Positions 24,371 to 34,467 are shown, numbered from the stretch's first letter. The stretch is DNA of 64,000 bases from Nocardioides marinisabuli (GCF_013466785.1 NZ_CP059163.1:2852001-2916000), one strand, 5' to 3'. The notes: generated by a model not told the origin, from the letters alone. A program made the numbers and translations.

Positions 24371-26537
24371 GCGCGGCGACCGGCACCACCTCGACGACGT
24401 GGGCCAGCATCACCGCCTGACCGCTGACCGGCTCCATGTGCGGCGCCCCGCCGGGCACCACCTCGTTGACGTTGACCCCGGCGCGGGCGCGGGCGCGCGA
24501 GGCGCCGCTGGCGCGGTGGCCCCAGCCGTGCGGCACCACCACGACCCCGCGAGCGACGTCGGTGGTCAGCCGCGCCGGCAGCCGCACCGCACCGGCCTCG
24601 CCGCGCACCTCGACCTCGTCGCCGTCGGCGATCGCGCGCTCCTCGGCGTCGAGGGGGTGCAGCAGCGCGGTGTTGCCGTCGGGCTGCTCGATGTAGGGGT
24701 TGTTGTGCATCCAGCTGTTGTGCGAGCGCCGGTCGCGGCGCCCCACCAGCCGCAGCACGCCCGGGCGCGCGAGGTCCGCCTCCATGGCGGCCAGCCGCTC
24801 GAGGTCGGCGACCAGGTCGGCGGGGGCCAGGTCGACCAGCCCGTCGGGCGTCGCGACCCGGCGGCCCAGGAAGGTGCCCGGCTCGGTCGGGGGCAGCAGC
24901 ACGCCCTCGGGTCGGCGCCGCAGCTCGCCGAGCGTGGTGCGCCGCCCCCAGCGCAGCAGCACCGCGAGCAGCTGCTCGAAGCCGACCTGCGGTGAGCCGG
25001 GCAGCCGGGCCAGCAGCCGGTTGAGCCGGGGGAGCAGGTGGGCCGGGGTGGTGCCCCACGGACGCACCCCCGAGGCCAGGGCCAGGTCGGAGAAGATCCG
25101 CCACTCCGTACGCCGCTCGCCCAGGGGCGCGACCACCGGCGGGGTCCACTGCGCGTGCGGCACCACCTGCAGCGACTGGTGGGAGGCCGGGAAGTCGCTG
25201 CGCTCGAGCATGTCGGTGGCCGGCAGCACGTAGTCGGCGTGCGCGGCGGTCTCGTTGCGGTAGAGGTCGACGCTGACGACCAGGTCGAGCCGCTCCAGCG
25301 CCGCGCCCAGCCGGCCGCCGGGCACCGAGTGCACCGGGTTGCCGGAGGTCACGAACAGCGCCCGGGTGCGGTCGGGGTGCTCGGTGGTGATCTCGTCGGC
25401 CAGCGCCGCGACGGGGAACGCGCCGGCGACCCGGTGCCAGCGCCCGTCGGTGGTGCGGTGCTCGTCGAAGCGGCCCAGGCCCACCAGGTCGGCCAGGCGC
25501 AGGGTGTCGAAGGCGCCGCGTGGCACCAGCAGCCCGCCGCGCCGGTCGAGGTTGCCCGTGAGGAGGTTGAGCCCCTGCACCAGCCAGGCGCAGATCGAGC
25601 CGAAGGGCCCCATGTTGACCCCGGTCGAGCAGTAGAGCGCGGCCCCGTCGGCGGCGGCGTACGCCGTCGCGAGCTCGCGGATGGTCGCGGCCGGCACCCC
25701 GGTCACGGCCTCGGCGCGCTCGGGGGTCCAGGGTGCGCCGGCGGCGACGAAGGCGTCGACGCCGCGGGCGACCGCGCGGGCCGGGGCCAGGTCGACGCCG
25801 ACCTCGCGGGTCACCACGTGCAGCATCGCGGCCAGCAGGTAGGCGTCGGTGCCGGGACGGATCGCGACGTGCTCGCCGACGCGGCGCGCGGTCTCGGTGC
25901 GCCGCGGGTCGACGACCACGACCCGGCCGCCGCGCTCCTCGACCGCGCGCAGCACCCCGGCCGCGTCGGCGACCTGGACCACCGACATCTGGCTGACCAG
26001 CGGGTTGGAGCCCAGGCACATGAACATCTCGACGTGCGCGAGGTCCGGCACCGGCTGCACCAGCGAGAGCCCGTACATCTCGGTGGAGACGTGGAACTTG
26101 GTGTTGACGTCGATGGAGTGCGACGCGAAGACGTTGGGGGAGCCGAGCGCCTCGACGTACCCGGCCGACATCAGGGTGCCGGCCAGGGAGAAGAAGGTGG
26201 GGTTGCCCTGGTACATCCCGACCGCGCGCGGCCCGTGCTCGTCGACCAGCGCACGCACCCGGGCGCCGATCTCGCGGTTGGCCTGCTCCCAGCTGATCGG
26301 GACCAGCTCGCCGCCGACCCGCTTGAGCGGCGTCTCGAGGCGGTCCTCGTCGTGGTGCAGCGCGCCGAGGCCGAGTCCCTTGACGCAGCAGTAGCCCCGG
26401 GAGACGGGGTGCTCCCGGTCGGGCCGGACCTTGACGACCCGCTCGCCCCCGCCGACGCCGGGGGTGCCCTCGACGTCGACGACCAGGCCGCAGTGCACCT
26501 CGCAGATGCGGCAGAAGGTGCGCACGCTGCGGGTCAT
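24351..26537 (-). CDS. Molybdopterin-dependent oxidoreductase with N-terminal [4Fe-4S] site
   Basis: 728 residues, ATG overlapping the upstream membrane-protein stop (ATGA). Cys9, Cys12, Cys16 and Cys50 form the N-terminal CX2CX3C...C cluster site of the formate dehydrogenase/nitrate reductase superfamily. It continues with the bis-MGD domains (GMYQGNPTFF, MCLGSNPLVSQM, VVVDPRRTETA, FVTSGNPVHSVPG, VVPHGWGHR). No Tat signal is seen, so it is cytoplasmic. No electron-transfer subunit is adjacent. The substrate is unknown; formate or a small oxyanion is possible. The position where formate dehydrogenases carry Cys or Sec reads as Ser in FASHSID. Confidence 0.85.
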   Translation of the reverse strand: MTRSVRTFCRICEVHCGLVVDVEGTPGVGGGERVVKVRPDREHPVSRGYCCVKGLGLGALHHDEDRLETPLKRVGGELVPISWEQANREIGARVRALVDEHGPRAVGMYQGNPTFFSLAGTLMSAGYVEALGSPNVFASHSIDVNTKFHVSTEMYGLSLVQPVPDLAHVEMFMCLGSNPLVSQMSVVQVADAAGVLRAVEERGGRVVVVDPRRTETARRVGEHVAIRPGTDAYLLAAMLHVVTREVGVDLAPARAVARGVDAFVAAGAPWTPERAEAVTGVPAATIRELATAYAAADGAALYCSTGVNMGPFGSICAWLVQGLNLLTGNLDRRGGLLVPRGAFDTLRLADLVGLGRFDEHRTTDGRWHRVAGAFPVAALADEITTEHPDRTRALFVTSGNPVHSVPGGRLGAALERLDLVVSVDLYRNETAAHADYVLPATDMLERSDFPASHQSLQVVPHAQWTPPVVAPLGERRTEWRIFSDLALASGVRPWGTTPAHLLPRLNRLLARLPGSPQVGFEQLLAVLLRWGRRTTLGELRRRPEGVLLPPTEPGTFLGRRVATPDGLVDLAPADLVADLERLAAMEADLARPGVLRLVGRRDRRSHNSWMHNNPYIEQPDGNTALLHPLDAEERAIADGDEVEVRGEAGAVRLPARLTTDVARGVVVVPHGWGHRASGASRARARAGVNVNEVVPGGAPHMEPVSGQAVMLAHVVEVVPVAALSPTSG

Positions 26538-27181
26538 CGGACCGGCTGCTTCTCGGGACCGCGGGTGCGGGAGCGGTCCAGGAGCGCCAGGGCGCCGAGC
26601 AGCAGCACGAAGAGCGCGGTGATCGCGGCGCACGTGACGACGACCGCCGCCCAGCCCTCCTCGCGGTGGTCGAGGAAGGGGTAGGGTAACCAGCCGGTCA
26701 CCAGTCCCACCACCAGGGTCCAGGCCAGCCAGCCGAGCGGCCAGGCCAGCGCCAGGGCCGCCGTACGACGGGTGACGCGCGGGCGGGGTCCGACGGCGAC
26801 GAAGCCGACGAGCGCTGCCACCGGCACCACGAGGTGCAGCATCGCGTCGGCGAGCGCGTCGAGGCCCTCGAGGTCGAGCAGCGGGCGCAGCAGCACGAAG
26901 TGCACCAGCCCGGTGATGGTGATGCCGACCAGGGCGTCGAGGCGCAGCACCGGGCGGCCGGGTCGGGCGCTGCGGGCCAGGTGGGCGGCGGCCAGGGCGA
27001 CCAGCAGGTTGCTCTGGATCGTGAAGTAGGAGACCAACCGGCCCAGGCGCACCTCCAGCGGTGGCACGGACTGCTCGTCGAGCACCCGCCCGCCCTGGAG
27101 GACCAGCACCAGCTGCAGCAGCAGGGCCGCGGTCGCCAGGACGGCGACCAGGGCGTGGAAGGACCGGTGCCTCGACGTCAT
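26534..27181 (-). CDS. Pr6Pr-family integral membrane protein
   Basis: 215 residues with about six membrane helices. Characteristic blocks are YFTIQSNLLVALAAAHL and PLGWLAWTLVVGLVTGWLPYPFLD followed by HREEGWAAVVV, typical of the Pr6Pr (FAR-17a/AIG1-like) family of unknown function. It is coupled by a 4-nt overlap to the molybdoenzyme gene. A TACGGT hexamer (27190-27195, minus strand) lies 8 nt before ATG 27181. Confidence 0.8.
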   Translation of the reverse strand: MTSRHRSFHALVAVLATAALLLQLVLVLQGGRVLDEQSVPPLEVRLGRLVSYFTIQSNLLVALAAAHLARSARPGRPVLRLDALVGITITGLVHFVLLRPLLDLEGLDALADAMLHLVVPVAALVGFVAVGPRPRVTRRTAALALAWPLGWLAWTLVVGLVTGWLPYPFLDHREEGWAAVVVTCAAITALFVLLLGALALLDRSRTRGPEKQPVR

Positions 27182-27217
27182 GGGCCATGACCGTAGGGCA
27201 TCTGGGACCATGGGGGC

Positions 27218-27625
27218 GTGGATCAGCGGATCAGCTTCATCACCCTGGGCGTGCGTGACCTGCACGCCTCGAGGACCTTCTTCCTCGACGGCCTGGGCTG
27301 GCAGGCCAGCCACGACGACGAGGAGGTGCTGATGCTGCGGGTCGGCGAGCACCTGGTGCTCTCGCTGTGGGACCGCTCGGCGATGGAGGCCGAGATCGGC
27401 CCGCTCGGCTCGGGCGCGGCGCCGCTGACGATCTCGCACAACGTCGCGACCCGCGAGGAGGTCGACGAGGTGCTCGAGCAGGCCCGGGTCGCCGGCGCCC
27501 GGGCGGTGCTGGCGCCCCAGGACCGCGCCTGGGGCGGCTACACGGGCTACTTCGCCGACCCGGCGGGCTACCGCTGGGAGGTCGCCTGGAACCCGGGACC
27601 GGTCGGCCAGGAGGTCCTGCCCTGA
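27218..27625 (+). CDS. VOC-family (glyoxalase/dioxygenase fold) protein
   Basis: 135 residues, one vicinal-oxygen-chelate module pair: FITLGVRDLHASRTFFLDGL at the start and YTGYFADPAGYRWEVAWNP at the end. Metal-ligand candidates lie in the last block. It is divergent from the Pr6Pr gene with 36 nt between starts, and a GACCAT hexamer sits 6 nt before GTG 27218. The substrate is unknown. It lies directly before the ilvB leader but has its own end. Confidence 0.82.
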   Translation: MDQRISFITLGVRDLHASRTFFLDGLGWQASHDDEEVLMLRVGEHLVLSLWDRSAMEAEIGPLGSGAAPLTISHNVATREEVDEVLEQARVAGARAVLAPQDRAWGGYTGYFADPAGYRWEVAWNPGPVGQEVLP

Positions 27626-27711
27626 ACGCCCGTGGCGCCAGCATGTGGGACCGACGTCTCGGATGCTGGGACGCGTGACAGACTGGCGTGACGAGGTGAG
27701 CGGCACCGGGA

Positions 27712-27717
27712 TACCGT
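27712..27717 (+). promoter_or_regulatory. -10 element of the ilvBNC leader
   Basis: TACCGT ends 6 nt before the leader-peptide ATG at 27724, so the leader peptide is itself leaderless. GTGACG at 27688-27693 could be the -35, with 18-bp spacing. Confidence 0.6.
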
Positions 27718-27723
27718 GCAGCC

Positions 27724-27765
27724 ATGCGCCAGGACCTTCTCGTACCCACGCGACGCGTGAGCTGA
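27724..27765 (+). CDS. ilvBNC leader peptide (Leu-Leu-Val attenuator peptide)
   Basis: 13 residues, [13 protein letters not shown]. The run Leu-Leu-Val is encoded CTT CTC GTA; CTT and GTA are rare in this GC-rich sequence, which suits ribosome stalling when branched-chain aminoacyl-tRNA is scarce. It resembles other actinobacterial ilvB leaders in form (Met-Arg, hydrophobic run, Arg-Val end). Regulatory hairpins follow, and ilvB begins 101 nt after its stop. Confidence 0.85.
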   Translation: MRQDLLVPTRRVS

Positions 27766-27826
27766 GTCGGACCCGGCACCAGCCAGCGCGTCGCCCCTCG
27801 TTGCCCACCGGGCCGAGGGGTTTTTT
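27750..27826 (+). promoter_or_regulatory. Transcription attenuator of ilvBNC with alternative helices
   Basis: GCGACGCG (27750-27757, within the leader peptide) pairs with CGCGTCGC (27787-27794). TCGGACCCGG (27767-27776) pairs with CCGGGCCGA (27808-27816, one bulge), an antiterminator that occupies the 3' arm of the terminator at 27794-27826. Stalling at the Leu-Leu-Val codons would cover the first strand and favour the antiterminator; a ribosome at the stop codon would cover 27767-27776 and favour termination. Confidence 0.8.
27794..27826 (+). terminator. Intrinsic terminator of the ilvBNC attenuator
   Basis: CCCCTCG-tt-GCCC-acc-GGGC-CGAGGGG followed by six T, ending 40 nt before ilvB. This is one of only two strong T-tailed terminators noticed in the window; the other precedes cimA. 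Confidence 0.9.
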
Positions 27827-27827
27827 C

Positions 27828-27869
27828 ATGAGCGGACCACGCACGAGCAAGGAAAGCGGCAAGGGATGA
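27828..27869 (+). CDS. Possible second mini-ORF coupled to ilvB
   Basis: ATG right after the T-run encodes [13 protein letters not shown], and its TGA overlaps the ilvB ATG (ATGA). It could couple translation into ilvB, which otherwise has only a weak ribosome-binding site, or it may be chance. It contains no branched-chain residues. Confidence 0.3.
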   Translation: MSGPRTSKESGKG

Positions 27870-29635
27870 GCACTGAAGCCTCAGGCACACAGATCACGGG
27901 CGCGCAGAGCCTGGTCACCTCGCTCGAGGCTGCCGGCGCGACCGACATCTTCGGCATCCCCGGCGGCGCGATCCTGCCCGCCTACGACCCGTTGATGGAC
28001 TCCTCCATCCGCCACATCCTGGTGCGCCACGAGCAGGGCGCCGGCCACGCCGCCCAGGGGTACGCCGCCGCGACCGGCCGGGTGGGCGTCTGCATGGCCA
28101 CCTCGGGGCCCGGTGCGACCAACCTGGTCACCGCGCTGGCCGACGCGCACATGGACTCGGTGCCGATGGTCGCGGTGACCGGGCAGGTGGGTGCCTCGCT
28201 GATCGGCACCGACGCCTTCCAGGAGGCCGACATCCGCGGCATCACGATGCCGATCACCAAGCACAACTTCCTGGTCACCGACCCCGACGAGATCCCGCAG
28301 CGGATCGCCGAGGCCTTCCACATCGCCTCCACCGGCCGCCCCGGCCCGGTGCTGGTCGACGTCGCGAAGTCGGCGCTGCAGTCGATGACGACCTTCCGCT
28401 GGCCCACCGAGCTGCACCTGCCGGGCTACCGCCCGGTGACCAAGCCGCACAGCAAGCAGATCCGCGAGGCCGCCCGGCTGATCCTCGAGGCCCGCCGCCC
28501 GGTGCTGTACGTCGGCGGCGGCACGGTCCGCGCCAACGCCTCGCGCGAGCTGAGGGTGCTCGCCGAGATGACCGGCATGCCGGTGGTGACCACGCTGATG
28601 GCGCTGGGTGCCTTCCCCGACAGCCACCCCCAGCACCTGGGCATGCCCGGCATGCACGGCACCGTCGCGGCCGTGGCCGGGCTGCAGAAGAGCGACCTGA
28701 TCATCAGCCTCGGCGCGCGCTTCGACGACCGCGTCACCGGCAACCTCGACTCCTTCGCGCCCGGCGCCAAGGTGATCCACGCCGACATCGACCCGGCCGA
28801 GATCGGCAAGAACCGCTACACCGACGTCCCGATCGTGGGCGACTGCCGCGAGGTCATCTCCGACCTCGTGGTGGCCCTGCAGGCCGAGGCCGACGCCGGC
28901 CACACCGGCGACTACGAGGGCTGGGTGTCGTTCCTGGCGGGGGTCAAGAAGAAGTACCCGCTCGGCTACGAGCAGTCGCCCGCCGGCACCCTGGCCCCCC
29001 AGCACGTCATCGAGCGGCTCAGCGCCATCGCCGGGCCCGAGGCGATCTACACCTCCGGGGTGGGCCAGCACCAGATGTGGGCCGCCCACTTCGTGCAGTA
29101 CGAGCACCCGCGCACCTGGCTGAACTCCGGCGGCCTGGGCACCATGGGCTACTCGGTGCCGGCCGCGATGGGCGCCAAGGTCGGTCGCCCCGAGGCCACC
29201 GTGTGGTCCATCGACGGCGACGGCTGCTTCCAGATGACCAACCAGGAGCTCGCGACCTGCGCGATCGAGAACATCCCGATCAAGGTGGCGGTCATCAACA
29301 ACGAGTCGCTGGGCATGGTGCGCCAGTGGCAGACGCTCTTCTACAACGAGCGCTACTCCAACACGAACCTGCAGCGCCACGGCGGCCCCGTGCGGATCCC
29401 CGACTTCGTCAAGCTCGCCGAGGCCTACGGCTGCGTGGGCCTGGCGTGCGACGGCCCCGACGACGTCGACGCCACCATCGAGAAGGCCATGGAGATCGAC
29501 GACGTGCCCGTGGTCGTCGACTTCCGCGTGCACCGCGACGCGATGGTCTGGCCGATGGTCGCCGCCGGCACCAGCAACGACGACATCAAGTACGCCCGCG
29601 ACCTGGCGCCCGACTTCGACCAGGACGACCTGTGA
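27866..29635 (+). CDS. ilvB: Acetolactate synthase large subunit
   Basis: 589 residues. This TPP- and FAD-dependent enzyme makes acetolactate or acetohydroxybutyrate, the first common step of valine/leucine and isoleucine synthesis. Seen: [15 protein letters not shown], the TPP-activating Glu in [14 protein letters not shown], the FAD-domain block [12 protein letters not shown], and the TPP/Mg motif beginning [15 protein letters not shown]. It is the first structural gene after the attenuator; ilvN follows after 10 nt. Confidence 0.97.
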   Translation: MSTEASGTQITGAQSLVTSLEAAGATDIFGIPGGAILPAYDPLMDSSIRHILVRHEQGAGHAAQGYAAATGRVGVCMATSGPGATNLVTALADAHMDSVPMVAVTGQVGASLIGTDAFQEADIRGITMPITKHNFLVTDPDEIPQRIAEAFHIASTGRPGPVLVDVAKSALQSMTTFRWPTELHLPGYRPVTKPHSKQIREAARLILEARRPVLYVGGGTVRANASRELRVLAEMTGMPVVTTLMALGAFPDSHPQHLGMPGMHGTVAAVAGLQKSDLIISLGARFDDRVTGNLDSFAPGAKVIHADIDPAEIGKNRYTDVPIVGDCREVISDLVVALQAEADAGHTGDYEGWVSFLAGVKKKYPLGYEQSPAGTLAPQHVIERLSAIAGPEAIYTSGVGQHQMWAAHFVQYEHPRTWLNSGGLGTMGYSVPAAMGAKVGRPEATVWSIDGDGCFQMTNQELATCAIENIPIKVAVINNESLGMVRQWQTLFYNERYSNTNLQRHGGPVRIPDFVKLAEAYGCVGLACDGPDDVDATIEKAMEIDDVPVVVDFRVHRDAMVWPMVAAGTSNDDIKYARDLAPDFDQDDL

Positions 29636-29645
29636 GGACCTCTCG

Positions 29646-30185
29646 ATGACCCAGCACACCCTGTCCGTCCTGGTCGAGGACAAGCCCGGCGTCCTGACCC
29701 GCATCGCCGGGCTCTTCAGCCGCCGCGGCTTCAACATCCACAGCCTCGCCGTCGGCCCGACCGAGCACCCCGAGGTCTCCCGGATGACCATCGTGGTCAA
29801 CGTCGACGAGTCGCCGCTCGAGCAGGTCACCAAGCAGCTCAACAAGCTCATCGAGGTCATCAAGATCGTCGAGCTCGACCCCGACGCCTCGGTCAACCGC
29901 GAGCTGGTGCTGGTCAAGGTCAGCGCCAACGCCGAGACCCGCGGGCAGGTGCTCGACACCGTGCAGCTGTTCCGTGCCAAGGTGATCGACGTGGCGCCCG
30001 ACGCCATCACCATGCAGATCACCGGCAACCAGGGCAAGATCGCCGACTTCCTCAAGATGCTCGAGCCCTTCGGCATCCGTGAGCTCGTGCAGTCGGGCAT
30101 GGTCGCGATCGGGCGCGGCCCGCGCTCGATCTCCGAGCGCAGCCAGCGCCCGGTGGCCGTGCCCGCCCCTCCCGCAGCAGTCTGA
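29646..30185 (+). CDS. ilvN: Acetolactate synthase regulatory (small) subunit
   Basis: 179 residues. An N-terminal ACT domain (LSVLVEDKPGVLTRIAGLFS, RRGFNIHSLAVG) carries the valine feedback site and is followed by the ALS_ss C-terminal domain (FRAKVIDVAPDAITMQITG). It starts 10 nt after the ilvB stop. It stimulates IlvB and gives it end-product sensitivity. Confidence 0.96.
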   Translation: MTQHTLSVLVEDKPGVLTRIAGLFSRRGFNIHSLAVGPTEHPEVSRMTIVVNVDESPLEQVTKQLNKLIEVIKIVELDPDASVNRELVLVKVSANAETRGQVLDTVQLFRAKVIDVAPDAITMQITGNQGKIADFLKMLEPFGIRELVQSGMVAIGRGPRSISERSQRPVAVPAPPAAV

Positions 30186-31262
<1,077 letters not shown>

Positions 31263-31284
31263 GCCGAGCACCCTGAGAACGCAC

Positions 31285-31320
31285 ACCGGAGGCCCCCCGC
31301 TGACGCGGGGGGCCTCCGGT
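31285..31320 (+). terminator. Terminator hairpin after ilvC
   Basis: A 16-bp perfect stem (ACCGGAGGCCCCCCGC with its complement) around a 4-nt loop, 22 nt after the ilvC stop, followed by gctttgc. The T-run is poor but the stem is very stable. Confidence 0.8.
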
Positions 31321-31438
31321 GCTTTGCATACCCCAGGGAGTAATAGTCGGAACGGGTGGTTCGAGCCCGTTGGCCCTCGGGGGGCCCAGTTGCGCTCCTA
31401 GTCTCCAGCTCGTCCGTGCTGATCAACCTGGAGGTTCG

Positions 31439-31825
31439 ATGTCCTGCTCGCTCACCCGTCGTGTCCGGCTCCTGCTGGCCGTCGTCCTGCTGACCCTCAC
31501 GCCCGTCGTCGCCGTGGCGGGGCCGGCGCAGGCGGCCCCCAAGCCGTTGATCTGCAAGGCGCGGGTCTCCGACTCCACGCCCAAGCAGTACACGAACGTC
31601 AACGTCACCGTGAACACCGGACAGGCGAACGCCGCCGTCAAGACCGTTGCCCACTACAAGACCACCGACACGACGAAGAGCGGGAAGTCGGGCAAGAAGG
31701 GGTTCGCCGTCCTGACGTACTACATCTCCGGAGCGACGGCCGGCTACAAGGTCGTCGTCAACGTGACGGTGAGCAACGGCAGCGCCACGCGTACCTGCGC
31801 CACGTCCTTCACCCCGCACGCCTGA
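31439..31825 (+). CDS. Small secreted protein of unknown function
   Basis: 128 residues, ATG preceded by GGAGG at the usual distance and by TAGTCT (31399-31404). The signal peptide covers about residues 1-32 (LLLAVVLLTLTPVVAVAGPA, cut after AQA). The mature part of about 95 residues is Thr/Lys/Ser-rich with exactly two cysteines, near its start (LICKA) and end (TRTCAT), probably one disulfide closing an immunoglobulin-like beta domain. GC content and Lys use are lower and higher, respectively, than in the neighbours. No family is recognised. Confidence 0.75.
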   Translation: MSCSLTRRVRLLLAVVLLTLTPVVAVAGPAQAAPKPLICKARVSDSTPKQYTNVNVTVNTGQANAAVKTVAHYKTTDTTKSGKSGKKGFAVLTYYISGATAGYKVVVNVTVSNGSATRTCATSFTPHA

Positions 31826-31853
31826 GGCAGGCTCGCCCGGGTCGGCGTCGGCG

Positions 31854-32684
31854 TCACTTCACCTCGACGCGGGCGACCCGCCACAGGCCCACCGCGAGCG
31901 GCAGCACCAGCCACAGCAGGCTGGTGGCGCCGAGCTGGGCCCAGGCCTGCGCGGTCTCGGGGAAGCCCTCGAAGAGGGAGCCCTGCGTGTAGTTGAAGTC
32001 GACCCACGGCTGCAGGTCGGCGAACCACTGCTGGGCCTGGGCGAGGGCGAAGGTCAGCCCCGTGAACACGTAGACGTAGACCAGGTAGCCGACCAGCGCG
32101 GCCGACGAGCTGCGCAGCACCACCCCGAGCATGAAGCCGATCAGCACGCCGAGGACGTTGGCCAGCACGATGGCGGCGAAGTCGGCCAGGGTGACGTCCC
32201 ACACCGTCGGCGTGCCGGCCAGGGCCGAGCCGAGCAGGTTGCCCAGGACCCCGACGCCGGCGGCCACGAGCATCCCGCCGACCGCGACCACGACGGAGTC
32301 CACGGCCTTCGCGGCGATGACCCGTCCCCGGTGGGGCACGAGGGTGAAGGTGGTCAGCCCGCTGCGCTGGCTCCACTCGCTGGTGACCGAGAGGATCGCG
32401 ATCACCGGCAGCAGCACCGCCATCGGGAAGCCGACCGCCTGGGCGAACGCCGCGTAGGTGATGGCCTCGTCGGGCGCCCACAGCACCACCGCGCCGCTGG
32501 CCAGCACCGACAGGACGCCCACGCCGATCATCAGCCAGGCTCCCGAGCGGGTGTCGAACATCTTGCGCAGCTCGACCTCGAGGAGCCGGGCGAAGGGGAT
32601 CGGGGGCGGCGCCGGGCGGGCGGCGTACGCCGTCGCGGACCGGTCGGGCACGGTGCCGGGGGTGGTCAGGGTCGGGGTGCTCAT
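31854..32684 (-). CDS. ABC-2 type permease
   Basis: 276 residues with about six membrane helices after a Pro-rich cytoplasmic N-terminus. VELRKMFDTRSG and SVTSEWSQRSGLTTFTLVP are typical of ABC-2 permeases of the lantibiotic/stress exporter type. It overlaps the ATPase gene by 4 nt (ATGA), forming a two-component exporter. The substrate is unknown. Confidence 0.85.
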   Translation of the reverse strand: MSTPTLTTPGTVPDRSATAYAARPAPPPIPFARLLEVELRKMFDTRSGAWLMIGVGVLSVLASGAVVLWAPDEAITYAAFAQAVGFPMAVLLPVIAILSVTSEWSQRSGLTTFTLVPHRGRVIAAKAVDSVVVAVGGMLVAAGVGVLGNLLGSALAGTPTVWDVTLADFAAIVLANVLGVLIGFMLGVVLRSSSAALVGYLVYVYVFTGLTFALAQAQQWFADLQPWVDFNYTQGSLFEGFPETAQAWAQLGATSLLWLVLPLAVGLWRVARVEVK

Positions 32685-33598
32685 GCTGCTGCTCCTGGTG
32701 GGGTCGTGGTGGTCTCGCGCTGGGTGTCGGCGGTGAGGTCGAGGAACATCTGCTCCAGGCCCGCGCCGTCGGCGGCGCGCAGCTCGGAGAGGGCCAATCC
32801 GGCCTGCAGGGCCAGCCGGCCGACGAGGTCGGGCGGGGCGTCGGTGGACAGGGCGCCGTCACCGGTCGGCTCGGCGCCGTGCCCGGCGCCGGCCAGTGCC
32901 CGCGCCAGGGCTTCGGGGTCGGGGGAGCGGACCACGGTGCCGGCCGAGGCGAGTAGCTCGGCCTTGGTGCCGCTGGCCACGATCCGCCCGCGGCCGATGA
33001 CGACGAGGTCGTCGGCGACCACCTCGATCTCGTGCAGCAGGTGGCTGGAGAGCAGCACGGTGCCGCCGCGGTCGGCGTACTCGCGCAGCAGGTCGCGCAT
33101 CCAGCGGATGCCGGCGGGGTCGAGGCCGTTGGCGGGCTCGTCGAGCACGAGCACCTCCGGGTCGCCGAGCAGGGCGTGGGCGATGCCGAGCCGCTGGCGC
33201 ATGCCCAGCGAGTAGTGCCGCACCCGCCGCCCGGCCTCCTCGTCGGTGAGGCTGACCCGGTCGAGCATCTCCTGCACCCGGGCCCGGGGCAGGCCCATCG
33301 TGCGCTGGGCCAGGGTCAGGGTCTCGCGGCCGGTGCGGCCGGCGTGCTGGGCGGAGGCGTCGAGCAGGACCCCCACCTCGCGACCGGGGTCGGGCAGGTC
33401 GACGAAGCGGCGGCCCAGCACGGTCGCGCTGCCCGACGTCGGCGGGGTGAGCCCGACGAGCACGCGCATGCACGTCGACTTGCCGGCGCCGTTGGGACCC
33501 AGGAAGCCGGTGACGCGCCCGGGTCGTGCGGTGAAGGTGACGTCGTCGACGGCCGTGTGGGCGCCGTAGCGTCGGGTGAGGTTCTCGATCGTGATCAT
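32681..33598 (-). CDS. ABC exporter ATP-binding protein
   Basis: 305 residues. Walker A is GPNGAGKST, signature YSLGMRQRLGIAHAL (LSGGQ replaced by YSLGM, common in this ABC-2 exporter class), Walker B VLVLDEPANGLDP. A C-terminal extension of about 90 residues after the ATPase core is usual for this class. It is the first gene of the pair with the ABC-2 permease, starting at ATG 33598. Confidence 0.88.
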   Translation of the reverse strand: MITIENLTRRYGAHTAVDDVTFTARPGRVTGFLGPNGAGKSTCMRVLVGLTPPTSGSATVLGRRFVDLPDPGREVGVLLDASAQHAGRTGRETLTLAQRTMGLPRARVQEMLDRVSLTDEEAGRRVRHYSLGMRQRLGIAHALLGDPEVLVLDEPANGLDPAGIRWMRDLLREYADRGGTVLLSSHLLHEIEVVADDLVVIGRGRIVASGTKAELLASAGTVVRSPDPEALARALAGAGHGAEPTGDGALSTDAPPDLVGRLALQAGLALSELRAADGAGLEQMFLDLTADTQRETTTTPPGAAA

Positions 33599-33706
33599 GC
33601 TCGGAGCCTCGCGCCCGCGGGGGTCTCGGCGCATCGGGGATGACGCGGGTCGCGACCCGGAGAACCACCCGGGAAGAACCAGGGGTCTCTCGGGGTTGGG
33701 CCCCAC

Positions 33707-34426
33707 ATGCGTATCGAGATCTGGTCCGACGTCGTCTGCCCGTGGTGCTACATCGGCAAGCGGCGCCTCGAGACCGCCCTGGCCGACTTCGAGCACCGCG
33801 ACGAGGTGGAGGTCGTGTGGCGCTCCTTCCAGCTCGACCCCGGCGCGCCCTCCGTCGCCGACGAGACGATCGCCGAGCACCTGGGCCGCAAGTACGGCGG
33901 CGGGCCCCGGGCCGGCCAGCAGATGATCGACCAGATGGAGGCCGTGGCGGCCGAGGAGGGGCTACTCTACCGGTTGGGCCAGGCCCACCGGGTCGGCACC
34001 GCCGACGTGCACCGCGTGCTGCACGCGGCCGCCGACCACGCCCAGCGCGGTGACCTCAAGGAGGCGCTGCTGAAGGCGTACATGATCGAGGCGCGCAACG
34101 TCGCCGACCACGACGTGCTGACCGAGATCGCGGTCTCCGCGGGGCTCGACGAGGCGCGGGTGCGTGAGGTGCTGGCCTCCACCGAGTACGCCGACGAGGT
34201 CGAGGCCGACATCCGCCAGGCCGGGGCCTACGGGGCCACCGGTGTGCCGTTCTTCGTCGTCGACGGGCGCTACGGCATCGCCGGCGCCCAGCCCGCGGAC
34301 GTCTTCGCCGACGTGCTGCAGCGGGCCTGGGACGACGCCCACCCGGCCGTCGAGATGGTCGGTGCGCCGGTCGGTGACCAGGCCGGGGCCGACGGCGCGG
34401 TGTGCGGACCCGACGGCTGCAGCTGA
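33707..34426 (+). CDS. DsbA-family oxidoreductase (FrnE-like)
   Basis: 239 residues. Thioredoxin-fold CPWC at 11-14 directly after the first strand (IEIWSDVVCPWCYIGKRRLE), a helical insertion, and cis-Pro in GATGVPFFVVDGRYGIAGAQ. No signal peptide, so cytoplasmic, as for FrnE-type DsbA proteins of unknown substrate. The last residues CGPDGCS add two cysteines, like the C-terminal pair reported in some FrnE proteins. It ends 54 nt before efeU. Confidence 0.87.
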   Translation: MRIEIWSDVVCPWCYIGKRRLETALADFEHRDEVEVVWRSFQLDPGAPSVADETIAEHLGRKYGGGPRAGQQMIDQMEAVAAEEGLLYRLGQAHRVGTADVHRVLHAAADHAQRGDLKEALLKAYMIEARNVADHDVLTEIAVSAGLDEARVREVLASTEYADEVEADIRQAGAYGATGVPFFVVDGRYGIAGAQPADVFADVLQRAWDDAHPAVEMVGAPVGDQAGADGAVCGPDGCS

Positions 34427-34438
34427 GGGGAACCTCAC

Positions 34439-34457
34439 TTTGGTTAGGCAAACCTAA
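34439..34457 (+). promoter_or_regulatory. IdeR/DtxR-type iron box upstream of efeUOB
   Basis: TTTGGTTAGGCAAACCTAA matches the TTAGGTTAGSCTAACCTAA consensus at 17 of 19 positions, allowing S at position 10. It lies 10 bp upstream of the -10, so IdeR with iron would block RNA polymerase. Confidence 0.85.
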
Positions 34458-34467
34458 GTGTTTGGTC

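Noticed and set aside
31346-31370. tRNA T-arm-like sequence (AACGGG, GGTTCGAG, CCCGTT)
   Set aside because: No acceptor, D or anticodon arms can be placed around it, the loop has nine bases, and it lies in a promoter region of a protein gene.
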